Shown piece by piece: positions 35,243-44,539 of a DNA stretch of 64,000 nucleotides. The translations under genes and the position numbers were made by a program. Below the pieces are notes generated by a model. The model made no database searches, had not been told where the DNA came from, and worked only from the letters and a program-made list of their open reading frames with translations. Numbering within the stretch: the stretch's first letter is position 1; each line of letters begins with the position of its first letter. The stretch spans positions 620,001 to 684,000 of the forward strand of contig NZ_JAKFFT010000004.1 in assembly GCF_021502655.1 (NCBI RefSeq), read 5' to 3'. Source of the stretch: Dyadobacter sp. CY347 (GTDB taxonomy: Bacteria > Bacteroidota > Bacteroidia > Cytophagales > Spirosomataceae).

Positions 35243-37062
35243 TTGTTTTCAGCCACTTCCAGAATTTTCTTTGCCGCTCTCACATCATAGTCAGAATCCT
35301 GCTGATCCGTCTTCAATAACGCACGCACATTTTCAAATGCAGGCTGCGCTTTCGCGCCAATCGTTTCCAGCACATTCAAAGCCTGCACACGCGCCATTTG
35401 ATTTTCGCTTTTCAATGCTTCGCTTAATGTTTCCACAGGCGCATCCGTTTCGCCGAATGCAAGCAAAGATTCTGCGGAAGCAATGCGCACGGTCACTTCC
35501 GGGTCGTTCAGCAGCGTTTGTAATTTGGGCTTGGCAGCAATCGCATCGTTCTTCAAAACAATGGTTCCGATCACCGCCCAATATCGAACTACCGGATCTT
35601 TGTCGCCCAGTCTTTTCATCAATTCTTTCAACTGCGATTTTTCTCGAGATGAAGCAATTTCCGCTGTCTGAATGACCTTTTCCAATGCATATTTTCCGCT
35701 TTCTGCATAATCGCGCAGAGGCGTTGTTTCGGAAATTTTGCTCAGCAATCCTTCGGGAATGAAGCCTACATCTTTGGATTCGATCAGCCAGTCGTGGTTT
35801 GCTTTGCGGAGTTTTTGCAGCACGTCTTTGTATTTTGGATCGGCGGCGAGGTTGTGAATGTTGTGCGGGTCAGTTGCAATGTCGAATAGTTCTTCGGCTG
35901 GTTTTTCTTCCCAAAATCGCTTTTGATCCGCATTCAGTCTGCCTGCTTTATACTCTGCCTCCCAGGATGGCATGGATGGTGCTTTCCACAGATATTCAAG
36001 ATGTTGCGCGTAAATTTTGTGCGGCATATAATTGCGGATATAGCGGAATTGCTTGTCGCGAACCGTTCTTGAAAGATCCGTTCGCTCGTCCATCCGGCCG
36101 CGGAAACCGTAAGCATAGGCGCGCTCTTTCACTTCTTTTTTGCCCAAAAACGCTTTGCCCTGCATGTAGGTTGGAATGTCCAAACCTGCCAGACTCATTA
36201 CGCTCGGTGCAAAGTCATTGAATGTCACGATGCGGTCGGTAACCGAGCCAGGCGCATCGGGTGCGAGGCCAGAAAATTTTTCAGGAAAACGAATGATCAA
36301 CGGCACGCGTAGTCCGGATTCATAAACGAAACGTTTGCTTCTGCCCAGGATGCCACCATTGTCGCTGTAATAGAAAACGATGGTGTTTTCAGCTAATCCT
36401 TCGGCTTCCAGTTCTTTCAAAAGCGCTCCGGCCTGGCGGTCCATTTCTTCCAGCTTGTCATAATATTGCGCCCAGTCGTGCTTCATTTCGGGCGTGGCGG
36501 GATGGTAAGGCGGGAGCTTTACTTTTTCAGGATCGTGTTTCAGCTTTTCAATCGGGACGGAAGTGTGAATGCCGCTTTCGTGCGATACATTGAGGTTGAA
36601 AACGGCGAAGAATGGTTGTCCGGGTTTGCGGTTTTTGTAAGTCGCTTTTGCGCTCGATTCGTCCCAGGCTTCGAGCTGGTCTACGGTGTTGTAGTCCTTT
36701 TTGGCATTATTGGTTGTGTAATAACCAGCTTCGCGGAAGTAACGCGGGAAAAATTTCACGTAATCTGGCGCCGGATAAGTGCTGCGCATGTGCTCCGTGC
36801 CCATCGAAGGCGGATACATTCCCGTGATCAGCGTCGAGCGCGAGGGTGCGCAAACGGGCGCGGTTGCAAATGCATTTTTGTATAAAACACCTTGTTTGGC
36901 AAACTTATCCAGGTTCGGCGTCGTCGCAAATGCGTCGCCATAGCAACCCAGCAAAGGGCTGTTGTCTTCACTTACAATCCACAGAATGTTGGGCCTGTCT
37001 TGCTGCTGTGCCTTTGTTTTTAAAACAATGATCAACAGGATAAATAATAAAATATGCTTCAT
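35239..37062 (-). CDS. S1 sulfatase with C-terminal HEAT-like repeats
   Basis: The 607-residue exported sulfatase has NILWIVSEDNSPLLGCYGDA, the formylglycine cysteine at about residue 71 (VCAPSRSTLITGMYP) and a second metal block TIVFYYSDNGGILGRSK. Residues from about 480 to the end form HEAT-like helical repeats (DKDPVVRYWAVIGTIVLKND; DPEVTVRIASAESLLAFGE). It shares the architecture of the last sulfatase in the operon; the two are probable paralogues. It lies 19 bases after the first sulfatase gene. Confidence 0.92.
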   Translation of the reverse strand: MKHILLFILLIIVLKTKAQQQDRPNILWIVSEDNSPLLGCYGDAFATTPNLDKFAKQGVLYKNAFATAPVCAPSRSTLITGMYPPSMGTEHMRSTYPAPDYVKFFPRYFREAGYYTTNNAKKDYNTVDQLEAWDESSAKATYKNRKPGQPFFAVFNLNVSHESGIHTSVPIEKLKHDPEKVKLPPYHPATPEMKHDWAQYYDKLEEMDRQAGALLKELEAEGLAENTIVFYYSDNGGILGRSKRFVYESGLRVPLIIRFPEKFSGLAPDAPGSVTDRIVTFNDFAPSVMSLAGLDIPTYMQGKAFLGKKEVKERAYAYGFRGRMDERTDLSRTVRDKQFRYIRNYMPHKIYAQHLEYLWKAPSMPSWEAEYKAGRLNADQKRFWEEKPAEELFDIATDPHNIHNLAADPKYKDVLQKLRKANHDWLIESKDVGFIPEGLLSKISETTPLRDYAESGKYALEKVIQTAEIASSREKSQLKELMKRLGDKDPVVRYWAVIGTIVLKNDAIAAKPKLQTLLNDPEVTVRIASAESLLAFGETDAPVETLSEALKSENQMARVQALNVLETIGAKAQPAFENVRALLKTDQQDSDYDVRAAKKILEVAENK

Positions 37063-37081
37063 CAGAATGGGTTAATGTGAT

Positions 37082-38533
37082 TTAAAATGGCCCTTTGGCA
37101 TTGATATAATCTGCTTTTTTTGCAGCACCCGGCATTTCACCGCGCTTGTCTTTGGCCGCAGTCGGTTCTCCGGTTTCGCGGTCATACCAGTCGGGTGTGA
37201 GGTTCGCAGGCTCGGTGTCGCCGGTTTCGTCCTGCCATTGTTTGAGGACTTTTCTTAATTCCGCGATGGGGGTGGCGAATGTTTTATTTTTAATCTCATT
37301 CCTGGATTGCAGCGGATCTTTGAAGTTGTCGAAAAACTCTTCCGCAGGGCGGGGCGTGAGGAGGGCGTCGTTTTGTAATAAAGTCAATTTGCCATTCGCT
37401 TTCGCACTTTTCAAAGCTTTGGCAGAAGCGCTTTGGTTGGCGTCAATCGGTCCGCCGTTGTCGAATTCCGTTCTCTTATTGATCACATACAAAAAGTCGT
37501 TGGTGCGGACAGAGCGTTCGTAGGCAGCATAATCGTGCCAGTTGTGTTCAGCAAAAACATATTTTCTGAATGCCCTTTCAGGTGTTTTCAAAATCGAAGC
37601 AAAGCTTTTTCCCTGAACTGTTTCGGCTGGTGTCACGCCAGCCAATTCGAGCAACGTAGGAGCAATGTCAATTGCGCTCACCAGACTTTCAGAAACTTGC
37701 CCGGCTTTGATTCCTTTGGGCCATTTGGCAATAAAAGGCGTTTTGACACCCGCATCATACAATCTCGTTTTGCTTCCGGGAAACGGGCGGCCGTTATCTG
37801 CCGTGAAAATGATCAGCGTATTTTCTGCAATGCCTTGCCGTTCCAGTTCCTTTTCCAGGTCACCCACATAATGATCCAGCCGCGCGATTTCATTATAATA
37901 AGATCTCAAATCCTCCCGCGTTTCCTTAGTATCCACCAATGTCGGCGGCACCATAATGTCCCCAACCGGGTCATGTTGAGGTCCTTCCGTTTTGGCCGAC
38001 CATGGCCTGTGCGCATCATAAGGAGCCAGCCAGAAGAAAAATGGCTTGTTCTTAGGTCTGGTTTTGAGCAGGTTAACCCACTGCAATTCCCCGCCTTCAC
38101 CATTTGCTTTTTTATCAACCAGCAATGTGTCATAAGCCCTTTCGGTTGCCGGGCCTTCATGCCATTTGCCTGCTAGGGCAGAAAAATAGCCCTTTTGTTT
38201 CAGCTGTTCAGGGAAAAATTTCAGGTGTGCGGGAAGGGGCGAATGTAGTTCCGCCGCGCCTGTGTTATGCGGATATCGGCCGGTCAGAATACTCGTGCGG
38301 CTCGGGCTGCATGAGCTTGCAGTCAAATACATGTTGGTGAATTTGAGTCCATTCCTAGCCAGCTTGTCGAGGTTTGGCGTTTTTACTTTGGTATTTCCAT
38401 AAGCACCAATGTCGTCCCAGCTAATGTCATCGCCGATGATGAAAATAATGTTAGGCGTGCTTTGAGCGGGTGCTTTTATAAAGCTGAATGCCGCTAAGCA
38501 TGCAATCAACAGATGTTGGAATAATCTCTTCAT
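37082..38533 (-). CDS. S1 sulfatase, first of four
   Basis: The ATG at 38533 is chosen because it gives a clean signal peptide (MKRLFQHLLIACLAAFSFIK to APAQ) and 483 residues; an upstream in-frame TTG adds seven poor residues. The formylglycine motif is SCSPSRTSILTGRYP with the cysteine at about residue 75. The metal sites are NIIFIIGDDISWDDIGAYGN and LIIFTADNGRPFPGSK. It is separated from the susD stop by a strong hairpin and begins the sulfatase part of the operon. Confidence 0.92.
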   Translation of the reverse strand: MKRLFQHLLIACLAAFSFIKAPAQSTPNIIFIIGDDISWDDIGAYGNTKVKTPNLDKLARNGLKFTNMYLTASSCSPSRTSILTGRYPHNTGAAELHSPLPAHLKFFPEQLKQKGYFSALAGKWHEGPATERAYDTLLVDKKANGEGGELQWVNLLKTRPKNKPFFFWLAPYDAHRPWSAKTEGPQHDPVGDIMVPPTLVDTKETREDLRSYYNEIARLDHYVGDLEKELERQGIAENTLIIFTADNGRPFPGSKTRLYDAGVKTPFIAKWPKGIKAGQVSESLVSAIDIAPTLLELAGVTPAETVQGKSFASILKTPERAFRKYVFAEHNWHDYAAYERSVRTNDFLYVINKRTEFDNGGPIDANQSASAKALKSAKANGKLTLLQNDALLTPRPAEEFFDNFKDPLQSRNEIKNKTFATPIAELRKVLKQWQDETGDTEPANLTPDWYDRETGEPTAAKDKRGEMPGAAKKADYINAKGPF

Positions 38534-38557
38534 GCGGAATGGGTTTGGTTTCAAATC

Positions 38558-38598
38558 AAAACGGCAAGCGATGCTATCAAAACATCACTTGCCGTTTT
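38558..38598 (-). terminator. Terminator-like hairpin between susD and the sulfatases
   Basis: AAAACGGCAAG (38558-38568) pairs perfectly with CTTGCCGTTTT (38588-38598), and an inner GATG/CATC pair extends the stem. On the minus strand the hairpin starts a few bases after the susD stop and is followed by GTTTTGATTTG, so it can act as a partial terminator or an RNA-end stabiliser, lowering sulfatase expression relative to susCD. On the plus strand it ends in TTTTTT, so it would terminate either way. Confidence 0.75.
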
Positions 38599-38600
38599 TT

Positions 38601-40058
38601 CTAATATGCATTTTGTGTCAATTGCGGATTTACGTCAATCGCCGCCTGCGGAATGGGGAAGAGCAGCTTGCTTTCGGTAATGTTGTAACCCTTCGCTTTC
38701 AAAACCGGAACAGCACGGCCGGTCCGGACAAGGTCGAAAAAGCGATGGAATTCAAAGCTCAGCTCTGTTCTTCTTTCATGCTCGATGGCAAGCGCAAGCG
38801 TTGGATATTTGGCAGGATAACCCGTTTTCCCAAAACCCGGAAGTCCCACCCGTGCCCGAACCTGATTGAGATACGAAGGATCGCCCGTGGCTTCGGAATA
38901 GGAGAGCAGAATGTCCGCATAACGGGTCAATTCCACATTCTGTCCCGGATAGCGCCAGTTGGGATCGTAATATTTTTGGGTAAAAGGATATTTGATAAAT
39001 GCACCCGTTTCCAGATTTGTATAACCCGGGTAAACCGAAATGTTCTTCCGGATTGTGTCTGTCGTTTCAAATTCATTGGTCAAATCGGGCGTCGGGCTGT
39101 TGAGGCCGCTGCCGCGGAATGTTTCGGTGCTGCCAGGTAAATGAAAAGCCCAGTGGTAAGGCGTATAAGTTTGCTGATAATTGCTGTTTACCGCATTCTG
39201 GCCTGCCAGGAACTGCAATTCGAGAACGGATTCTTTCGAGTTTTTCGTTTCGGGCAAAAAGTTGAATGCATAATCTGCGCTGTTTACCACACCGTCTTTG
39301 TTGGCATCGAGGGAGTACACATTGCTGTCAATGATCTCTTTCAGCTCTTTTGCAGCATTGGGTTTGTCATTGATGGTCAAATAAACCTCTGCCAGCACGG
39401 CTGCGGCGGCATATTTTGTAATTCTGCCAACGTCTGTCCCTGAATAACTGGCTGGTAACGCGGCCTTGCTCGCTTTTAAATCCGCAATGATCTGCTGGTA
39501 AACCACATCTCTTTTCTCACGCAAATAAGTGTAGCTCTCGTCCGCACTCACGACTTTTAATGGCAACGGAATGTCACCCCAAACCCGCGTCATGTTGAAA
39601 AACAGCAGCGAACGGATGAATGTGGCTTCTGCTTTCAGCCTGTCTTTCAGCGCAGGATTGCCGAATTGGACCGTTGTCTTTTCAAGCTGCTCAATGGCAT
39701 TATTGCAAATGTAAATCGAGTTGTAGCTGTTGTTCCAGGCCGTTTGAATCAGGCCGTTATTAGGCTGAATACGGAATGCTTTAATGTCATCCTCAAACGT
39801 CGTCGCGCCGCCAGAAAACTCGATATATGTGTTGTCCGAATACATTTCGCCGTACAGGTCCACGATGCCGCTGGCTGCGTAAGTGCGGTTCAACTGGCGG
39901 TAAACATCATTGACCGCCTGCACAATCTGTGCTTCCGAGGTGTAGAAACTGCCTTCGGTCAGCCGCGTTTCAGGATATTGGTCAAGCTGGCTTTCGCTGC
40001 ATGAAAAGCCGGTTGCGGCCAGCAAAATGTATATTATATGTTGTCTAAATCTTTTCAT
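38601..40058 (-). CDS. SusD/RagB-family lipoprotein of the sulfatase PUL
   Basis: ATG 40058 gives 485 residues with lipobox ATGFSC (cysteine 20), then SESQLDQYPETRLTEGSFYT, the classic SusD opening. TPR-like pairs follow (IQTAWNNSYNSIYICNNAIE; LKAEATFIRSLLFFNMTRVW with the G-D-I-P-L motif) and the C-terminal HERRTELSFEFHRFFDLVRT block is typical. The longer frame starting inside susC is rejected because it lacks a signal. It binds the glycan at the surface in complex with SusC, 19 bases upstream. Confidence 0.94.
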   Translation of the reverse strand: MKRFRQHIIYILLAATGFSCSESQLDQYPETRLTEGSFYTSEAQIVQAVNDVYRQLNRTYAASGIVDLYGEMYSDNTYIEFSGGATTFEDDIKAFRIQPNNGLIQTAWNNSYNSIYICNNAIEQLEKTTVQFGNPALKDRLKAEATFIRSLLFFNMTRVWGDIPLPLKVVSADESYTYLREKRDVVYQQIIADLKASKAALPASYSGTDVGRITKYAAAAVLAEVYLTINDKPNAAKELKEIIDSNVYSLDANKDGVVNSADYAFNFLPETKNSKESVLELQFLAGQNAVNSNYQQTYTPYHWAFHLPGSTETFRGSGLNSPTPDLTNEFETTDTIRKNISVYPGYTNLETGAFIKYPFTQKYYDPNWRYPGQNVELTRYADILLSYSEATGDPSYLNQVRARVGLPGFGKTGYPAKYPTLALAIEHERRTELSFEFHRFFDLVRTGRAVPVLKAKGYNITESKLLFPIPQAAIDVNPQLTQNAY

Positions 40059-40077
40059 TACTCTGGGAATTAGAATT

Positions 40078-43000
40078 TTAAAAACCAATGTTGACGCCAA
40101 ATGTGTAAACCTTTGCAGAAGGGTAGGGCGAGTGCGTAACCCCGCGTGCCGTGGCGCTGGTGGCACTTCCATTGAAGTTTTCCGGATCAAAAATCGGCGC
40201 ATTTTTGTGTGTAAAAAGATTTTGACCATTGGCATAAATGCGCAGGGATTCAAGCTTTAACCTGGAAAGAATGGCCGAGGGAAATGTGTAGCCCAACGTC
40301 AAAGCCTTCACCCGGAAATAAGAACCGTCCACGATCCAGTAACTCGAAGCCGTTTTTTCATAACCGTCCAGATCCACCGTCAGCTTGTAATGATAGCCAT
40401 CGCCCGGCTCTTGTTCGGAACGCCAGCGGCTAGTCATTTCCTTGTAATAGTTGCGGCCTTCGTGGTAAAGCATGGCGCGGTGAATGTTGTTGTCATACAC
40501 GTCGCTTCCCTGCACGCCCTGGATCAACATGCTGAAATCGAATCCTTTGTAAGTCAGATTATTGGTAAAACTCCAAATAAAATCCGGTGTATAATTGCCA
40601 ATGATCGTGCGGTCTTTGGCATTCAAAACCCCATCACCATTCACATCTACATAACGCCCGTCACCCGGCTTGGCCGAAGCATAATGCGACGGATCGGCGT
40701 CCACTTCGCCCTGGTTCATATACACGCCGTCATATTGGTAACCGTAGAAACTGAATATCGGCTCACCCACTTTATTGATGGATTCCATCCCAAAACCCGG
40801 CTGGTAAATCATAGGTGCATTGTCTTTGCCGAGCGCGAGCACTTTGTTGCGATTCCGGGAGAAATTTAGCTGCGAGGTCCAGCCCAATGCGCCTTTCAGG
40901 TTATGCGTGGTGAGGTTGAGTTCAAGTCCTTTGTTTTGTAATTTTCCAATGTTTTTGAAAACACTATTAAACCCGGACACAATCGGAATCGGGACGTCCA
41001 GGAGCAAACCGTCTGATTTTGAAATGTAATAATCGGCTTCAAAAACGATCCGGTTGCTGAACAAACCCAGATCTACACCCGCATTAAACTGCTGTGTCCG
41101 TTCCCATTCCAGGTCGGGATTGGTGATGCTGCCGGGATAGTAAGTTGTACTTAAATTATTTCCAAAAGCAATGCGTCCCTGCGACATCGCACCGATCCAC
41201 TTGTAATCGGCAAAACGGTCATTGCCCGTAAATCCATAGCTGGCACGCAGTTTCAAGTTGTTAATAGGCTTCACAGCACTCAAAAACGCCTCATCCGACA
41301 CGATCCAGCCTCCCGAAACGGATGGGAAAACGCCCCATTTGTTATTAGGCCCAAACCGTGAAGAACCATCACGGCGAATGCTCGCAGATAACAGGTAACG
41401 TCCTTTAAATGTGTAGTTTAAACGGGAAAAGTAGGAGATCAGAATACTCTTGTTCTTGTCATCTTCTGCCTGGAAAACGGTTTTTCCAGCACTTAATGCC
41501 TTAATAAGATCATTGTCATAACCCCTGCGTTCCTGGTTGGTGTAGTAATAATCGTTGTTGTTATACTCCATCCCCAACAATGCCGAAAACGAATGTTCCT
41601 TGAAGGTTTTGTCGTAGGTCAGCAGGTTTTGAGAGGTGTAATTTAATGTCCGCACCTGGTTCACGGTCATTACGCCTTCTGTGTAATAGGTGGGTCCGAG
41701 GTTATGGTCAACCGCCTGGTAATTGTTGTGGTCACCTCTGTTATAGAAGAAGTTAAGCGCTGATTTAAAGCGTAGTCCGGGCAGGAAATCAATTTGGGCA
41801 AACACATTTCCCAGGTTATTGAACTGCCTGTGCTGAATGTCATCCGTGATCTGATACAGCGGGTGACCGTTTTTCGGCCTGAACAAAATGGCATCGTATT
41901 TTTCAAAACCCGGCGTGTTTGCAGGTGCGCCGAGCAAACCATTATTTCCGTAAACCGGATAAATGTTCGGATATTGAACGGCCCATTCTACGGTTCGGTT
42001 GAAAGGCTCATTTTCGTGGTCGTAGCTTACATTCAGCATGCCGCCCACTTGCAACCAGTTCTTAATCTGCGAATTGGCTTTAATGTTAAATGTGTATTTT
42101 TTGTAATCCGAAGTGATCACGATGCCTTGCTGCTTCACATAGCCGGCCGACACAATGAAATTCGTTTTGCTATTTCCGCCACTCGCATTCAGCTCAATTT
42201 TCTGCATCGGCGCCGTTCTGAAAATCAAGTCTTGCCAATTGGTGTTTTCAAGATTTTCGGGGTTGTTAAATGCAGTAGGCCAGGTGTATTTATATTGTTT
42301 TCTGGCTTCAATGGTGTTGGGCGCGCTCGGGTCGCCGCCGCTTTCGATCCAGCCATTTTGTGCGGCGTCTATGGAAGCCTGGGCATATTCCTGCGAGTTC
42401 ACGACCTTGATTTTATCAATGACTTTTTGAAAACCGTAGGAATAATTGACATTGAATTTGGTCTTGCCTTCCTTGCCGCTCTTTGTGGTGATCAAAATAA
42501 CACCATTCGCGCCGCGTGATCCGTAAATCGCAGCTGATGAGGCGTCTTTCAGAACTTCCATCGACTCAATGTCATTCGCGCTCAGGAGGTTAAGATCGTA
42601 ATTGGGAATAGGCATTCCGTCAATCACAATCAAAGGCGAGCTGCTGGCCGAAACCGAATTAATTCCGCGGATCTGAATGGTTGACGAGGTTCCGGGCCGG
42701 CCGTTGCTGCTCAAAACCTGCACTCCCGGGATTTTGCCATATAAAGCCTGTCCCAACTCTACAATTGGCCGGCTGGTAATTTCACGGTCCATTTTGACCG
42801 ATCCTACTGCGCCGGTCACATCGCTTTTTTTCTGTGTTCCATAACCCACCACCACAATTTCATTGAGCTGTTTGGTGTCCACAGAGAGCGTAATGTCAAT
42901 GTTACTGCGCCCATTTACAGGCACTTCACTCGTTTGGTAACCGATCCCTGAAAACACCAGCACGCCGTCTTCCGGTGCCTGAATCTCGTAGTTACCATTG

Positions 43001-43194
43001 GCATTGGTCGTCGTGCCGTTTGTTGTGCTTTTCAGAATTACATTGATCCCGGGCGCACCACCCTGATCAGCGGAAGAAATCACCTTACCCTTTACCACCA
43101 CGGACTGGGCAACCGATTGAAAAGACAAAAATGCCAGGAGCAAGACAGACCAGGCATACCCGCCGGAGGCGAGCGATCGTAGTTGTAGCATCAT
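40078..43194 (-). CDS. SusC/RagA-family TonB-linked transporter of the sulfatase PUL
   Basis: The 1038-residue protein has a signal peptide ending near FQSVAQ, a carboxypeptidase-regulatory-like domain (about 33-110, APGINVILKSTTNGTTTNAN), the TonB-box-like NEIVVVGYGTQKKSDVTGAV and a plug with SANDIESMEVLKDASSAAIY GSRG-type residues. The barrel ends in an aromatic C-terminus (VYTFGVNIGF). It imports oligosaccharides released from a sulfated glycan, and starts the leftward operon of susCD and four sulfatases. The first of two adjacent ATGs is used. Confidence 0.94.
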   Translation of the reverse strand: MMLQLRSLASGGYAWSVLLLAFLSFQSVAQSVVVKGKVISSADQGGAPGINVILKSTTNGTTTNANGNYEIQAPEDGVLVFSGIGYQTSEVPVNGRSNIDITLSVDTKQLNEIVVVGYGTQKKSDVTGAVGSVKMDREITSRPIVELGQALYGKIPGVQVLSSNGRPGTSSTIQIRGINSVSASSSPLIVIDGMPIPNYDLNLLSANDIESMEVLKDASSAAIYGSRGANGVILITTKSGKEGKTKFNVNYSYGFQKVIDKIKVVNSQEYAQASIDAAQNGWIESGGDPSAPNTIEARKQYKYTWPTAFNNPENLENTNWQDLIFRTAPMQKIELNASGGNSKTNFIVSAGYVKQQGIVITSDYKKYTFNIKANSQIKNWLQVGGMLNVSYDHENEPFNRTVEWAVQYPNIYPVYGNNGLLGAPANTPGFEKYDAILFRPKNGHPLYQITDDIQHRQFNNLGNVFAQIDFLPGLRFKSALNFFYNRGDHNNYQAVDHNLGPTYYTEGVMTVNQVRTLNYTSQNLLTYDKTFKEHSFSALLGMEYNNNDYYYTNQERRGYDNDLIKALSAGKTVFQAEDDKNKSILISYFSRLNYTFKGRYLLSASIRRDGSSRFGPNNKWGVFPSVSGGWIVSDEAFLSAVKPINNLKLRASYGFTGNDRFADYKWIGAMSQGRIAFGNNLSTTYYPGSITNPDLEWERTQQFNAGVDLGLFSNRIVFEADYYISKSDGLLLDVPIPIVSGFNSVFKNIGKLQNKGLELNLTTHNLKGALGWTSQLNFSRNRNKVLALGKDNAPMIYQPGFGMESINKVGEPIFSFYGYQYDGVYMNQGEVDADPSHYASAKPGDGRYVDVNGDGVLNAKDRTIIGNYTPDFIWSFTNNLTYKGFDFSMLIQGVQGSDVYDNNIHRAMLYHEGRNYYKEMTSRWRSEQEPGDGYHYKLTVDLDGYEKTASSYWIVDGSYFRVKALTLGYTFPSAILSRLKLESLRIYANGQNLFTHKNAPIFDPENFNGSATSATARGVTHSPYPSAKVYTFGVNIGF

Positions 43195-43231
43195 ATTAGC
43201 TAGTTAAAATTGAATTGGGAGTGCGTCGAAG

Positions 43232-43256
43232 TCACTTGCTGGTGGTTAACAAGTGA
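43232..43256. promoter_or_regulatory. Inverted repeat upstream of the sulfatase PUL
   Basis: TCACTTG (43232-43238) and CAAGTGA (43250-43256) are perfect complements 11 bases apart, between the predicted transcription start and the susC start codon. It may be an operator or leader hairpin. Confidence 0.45.
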
Positions 43257-43276
43257 TATTCTACTTAATTGATAGA

Positions 43277-43307
43277 CAAAGTAAGATTATTGAAAATTAA
43301 TTTACAA
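43277..43307 (-). promoter_or_regulatory. Predicted promoter of the sulfatase PUL
   Basis: Read on the minus strand, TTG (43307-43305) is followed after 20 bases by TTACTTTG (43284-43277), one mismatch from TAnnTTTG. Transcription would start near 43270, giving a leader of about 75 nt containing the inverted repeat at 43232-43256. Confidence 0.45.
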
Positions 43308-43379
43308 ATTCGCTGGCGCATTTATTCCGTTTAACCTATAATTGATTATAATTGGAACGGCGCAGAAAAAACGTTCCGG

Positions 43380-44537
43380 ATGTCAGATAAAATTCGATAT
43401 AAGACAAAGATCATGGTCATTGGTGCCGGCCAGGCCGGCTTATCCGCAGCTTATTATTTAAAGAAACTGGGGTTGGCGATAGGGCCGGATTTTATCGTAC
43501 TCGACGCCGCTCCATCAGCGGGTGGTGCATGGCAATTTCGCTGGCCATCGCTTACATTGAGTACTGTAAACAGAATCCATGATCTACCCGGAATGTCATT
43601 CGAGGAAACTATTGGTGAAACTAATGCGGCCGTCCCGGCGGCCGTCCCGGCGACCGTCCCGGCGGCCGTCCCGGCGACCGTCCCGGCGGCCGTCCCGGCG
43701 GCCGTACAAGCGAGCATTGCTGTGCCCCATTACTATGAGCTTTACGAGCAAAAATTCGATATACGGGTCTATCGTCCGGTGAAAGTGGAAAATGTTTATC
43801 TCCATAACGATCGGTTCTATATCGATTCCTCGGAAACACTATTTTCTGCAATGGGAATCATTAACGCCACCGGAACCTGGGAAAACCCTTACATTCCGAC
43901 CTACCCCGGTGCTGGTCTTTTCAAAGGCGAACAGCTGCATACAAAGGACTTTAAGAATGCCGATTATTTTAAGGGAAAGCATGTAGTTGTGGTTGGCGGT
44001 GGTATATCTGCCATCCATTTACTCGATCAGGTTTCGAAAGTGACGACCACTACCTGGGTTACCCGCCGTCCACCTGTTTTTAGAGAAGGTCCTTTTGATG
44101 ATGCAGCAGGGCACAATGCCGTTGCTATGGTGGAAGACAGGGTAAGGAAAGGCCTGCTGCCCTCATCTGTTGTTTCCGTTACGGGCCTGCCGCTTTCGCC
44201 GGAAGTTGTAGATATGAAACGGAGAGGCGTACTGAATCGTTTACCTATGTTCAGTGAGATCACTAATAACGGTGTCAAATGGGAAGATGGCAGGGAGGAA
44301 AAGGCGGATGTGATTCTATGGAACACGGGCTTCAGAGGGGCGTTGGATCATTTGAAATCCGTTCTGCCCAGGGAAGAAACTGGCGGCATTATCATGTCGG
44401 GCCGGTTGGCGACTATGGTTGCGAAAGAACCCCGCATCCATTTACCCGGATATGGTCCGTCTGCGTCCACGATAGGAGCAAATCGCGCCGGGCCCGTAGC
44501 GGCCCGTGAATTAATGGCCACTTTGGGCTTGGCGTAA
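43380..44537 (+). CDS. FAD/NAD(P)-binding flavoprotein monooxygenase-like, with AAVP repeat insert
   Basis: The 385-residue protein has the N-terminal FAD dinucleotide fold (KIMVIGAGQAGLSAAYYLKK, GxGxxG at 15-20), the second NADPH-type fold (KHVVVVGGGISAIHLLDQVS at about 200-220) and the later A-D-V-I-L-W-N-T-G-F motif of flavin monooxygenases (EKADVILWNTGFRGAL), so it resembles the CzcO-type putative flavoproteins. Residues 83-110 are a low-complexity (A-A/T-V-P)n insert encoded by a 12-bp minisatellite, placed in a loop between conserved parts. The substrate is unknown. It is divergent from the sulfatase PUL and convergent with the cytochrome gene. Confidence 0.85.
   Translation: MSDKIRYKTKIMVIGAGQAGLSAAYYLKKLGLAIGPDFIVLDAAPSAGGAWQFRWPSLTLSTVNRIHDLPGMSFEETIGETNAAVPAAVPATVPAAVPATVPAAVPAAVQASIAVPHYYELYEQKFDIRVYRPVKVENVYLHNDRFYIDSSETLFSAMGIINATGTWENPYIPTYPGAGLFKGEQLHTKDFKNADYFKGKHVVVVGGGISAIHLLDQVSKVTTTTWVTRRPPVFREGPFDDAAGHNAVAMVEDRVRKGLLPSSVVSVTGLPLSPEVVDMKRRGVLNRLPMFSEITNNGVKWEDGREEKADVILWNTGFRGALDHLKSVLPREETGGIIMSGRLATMVAKEPRIHLPGYGPSASTIGANRAGPVAARELMATLGLA
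43626..43709 (+). repeat. 12-bp coding minisatellite, seven units
   Basis: Seven 12-base units of the type GCGGCCGTCCCG, with units 3 and 5 reading GCGACCGTCCCG and the last degenerate (GCGGCCGTACAA). The unit length is a multiple of three, so copy-number changes add or remove four residues (A-A/T-V-P) without shifting the frame. It is far more GC-rich than its surroundings. Confidence 0.95.
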
Positions 44538-44539
44538 AA

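Noticed and set aside
43454-43851. Antisense and alternate-frame reading frames across the minisatellite
   Set aside because: They exist only because the GC-rich 12-bp repeat is open in all frames (GRRDGRRD or RPSRRPSR ladders).
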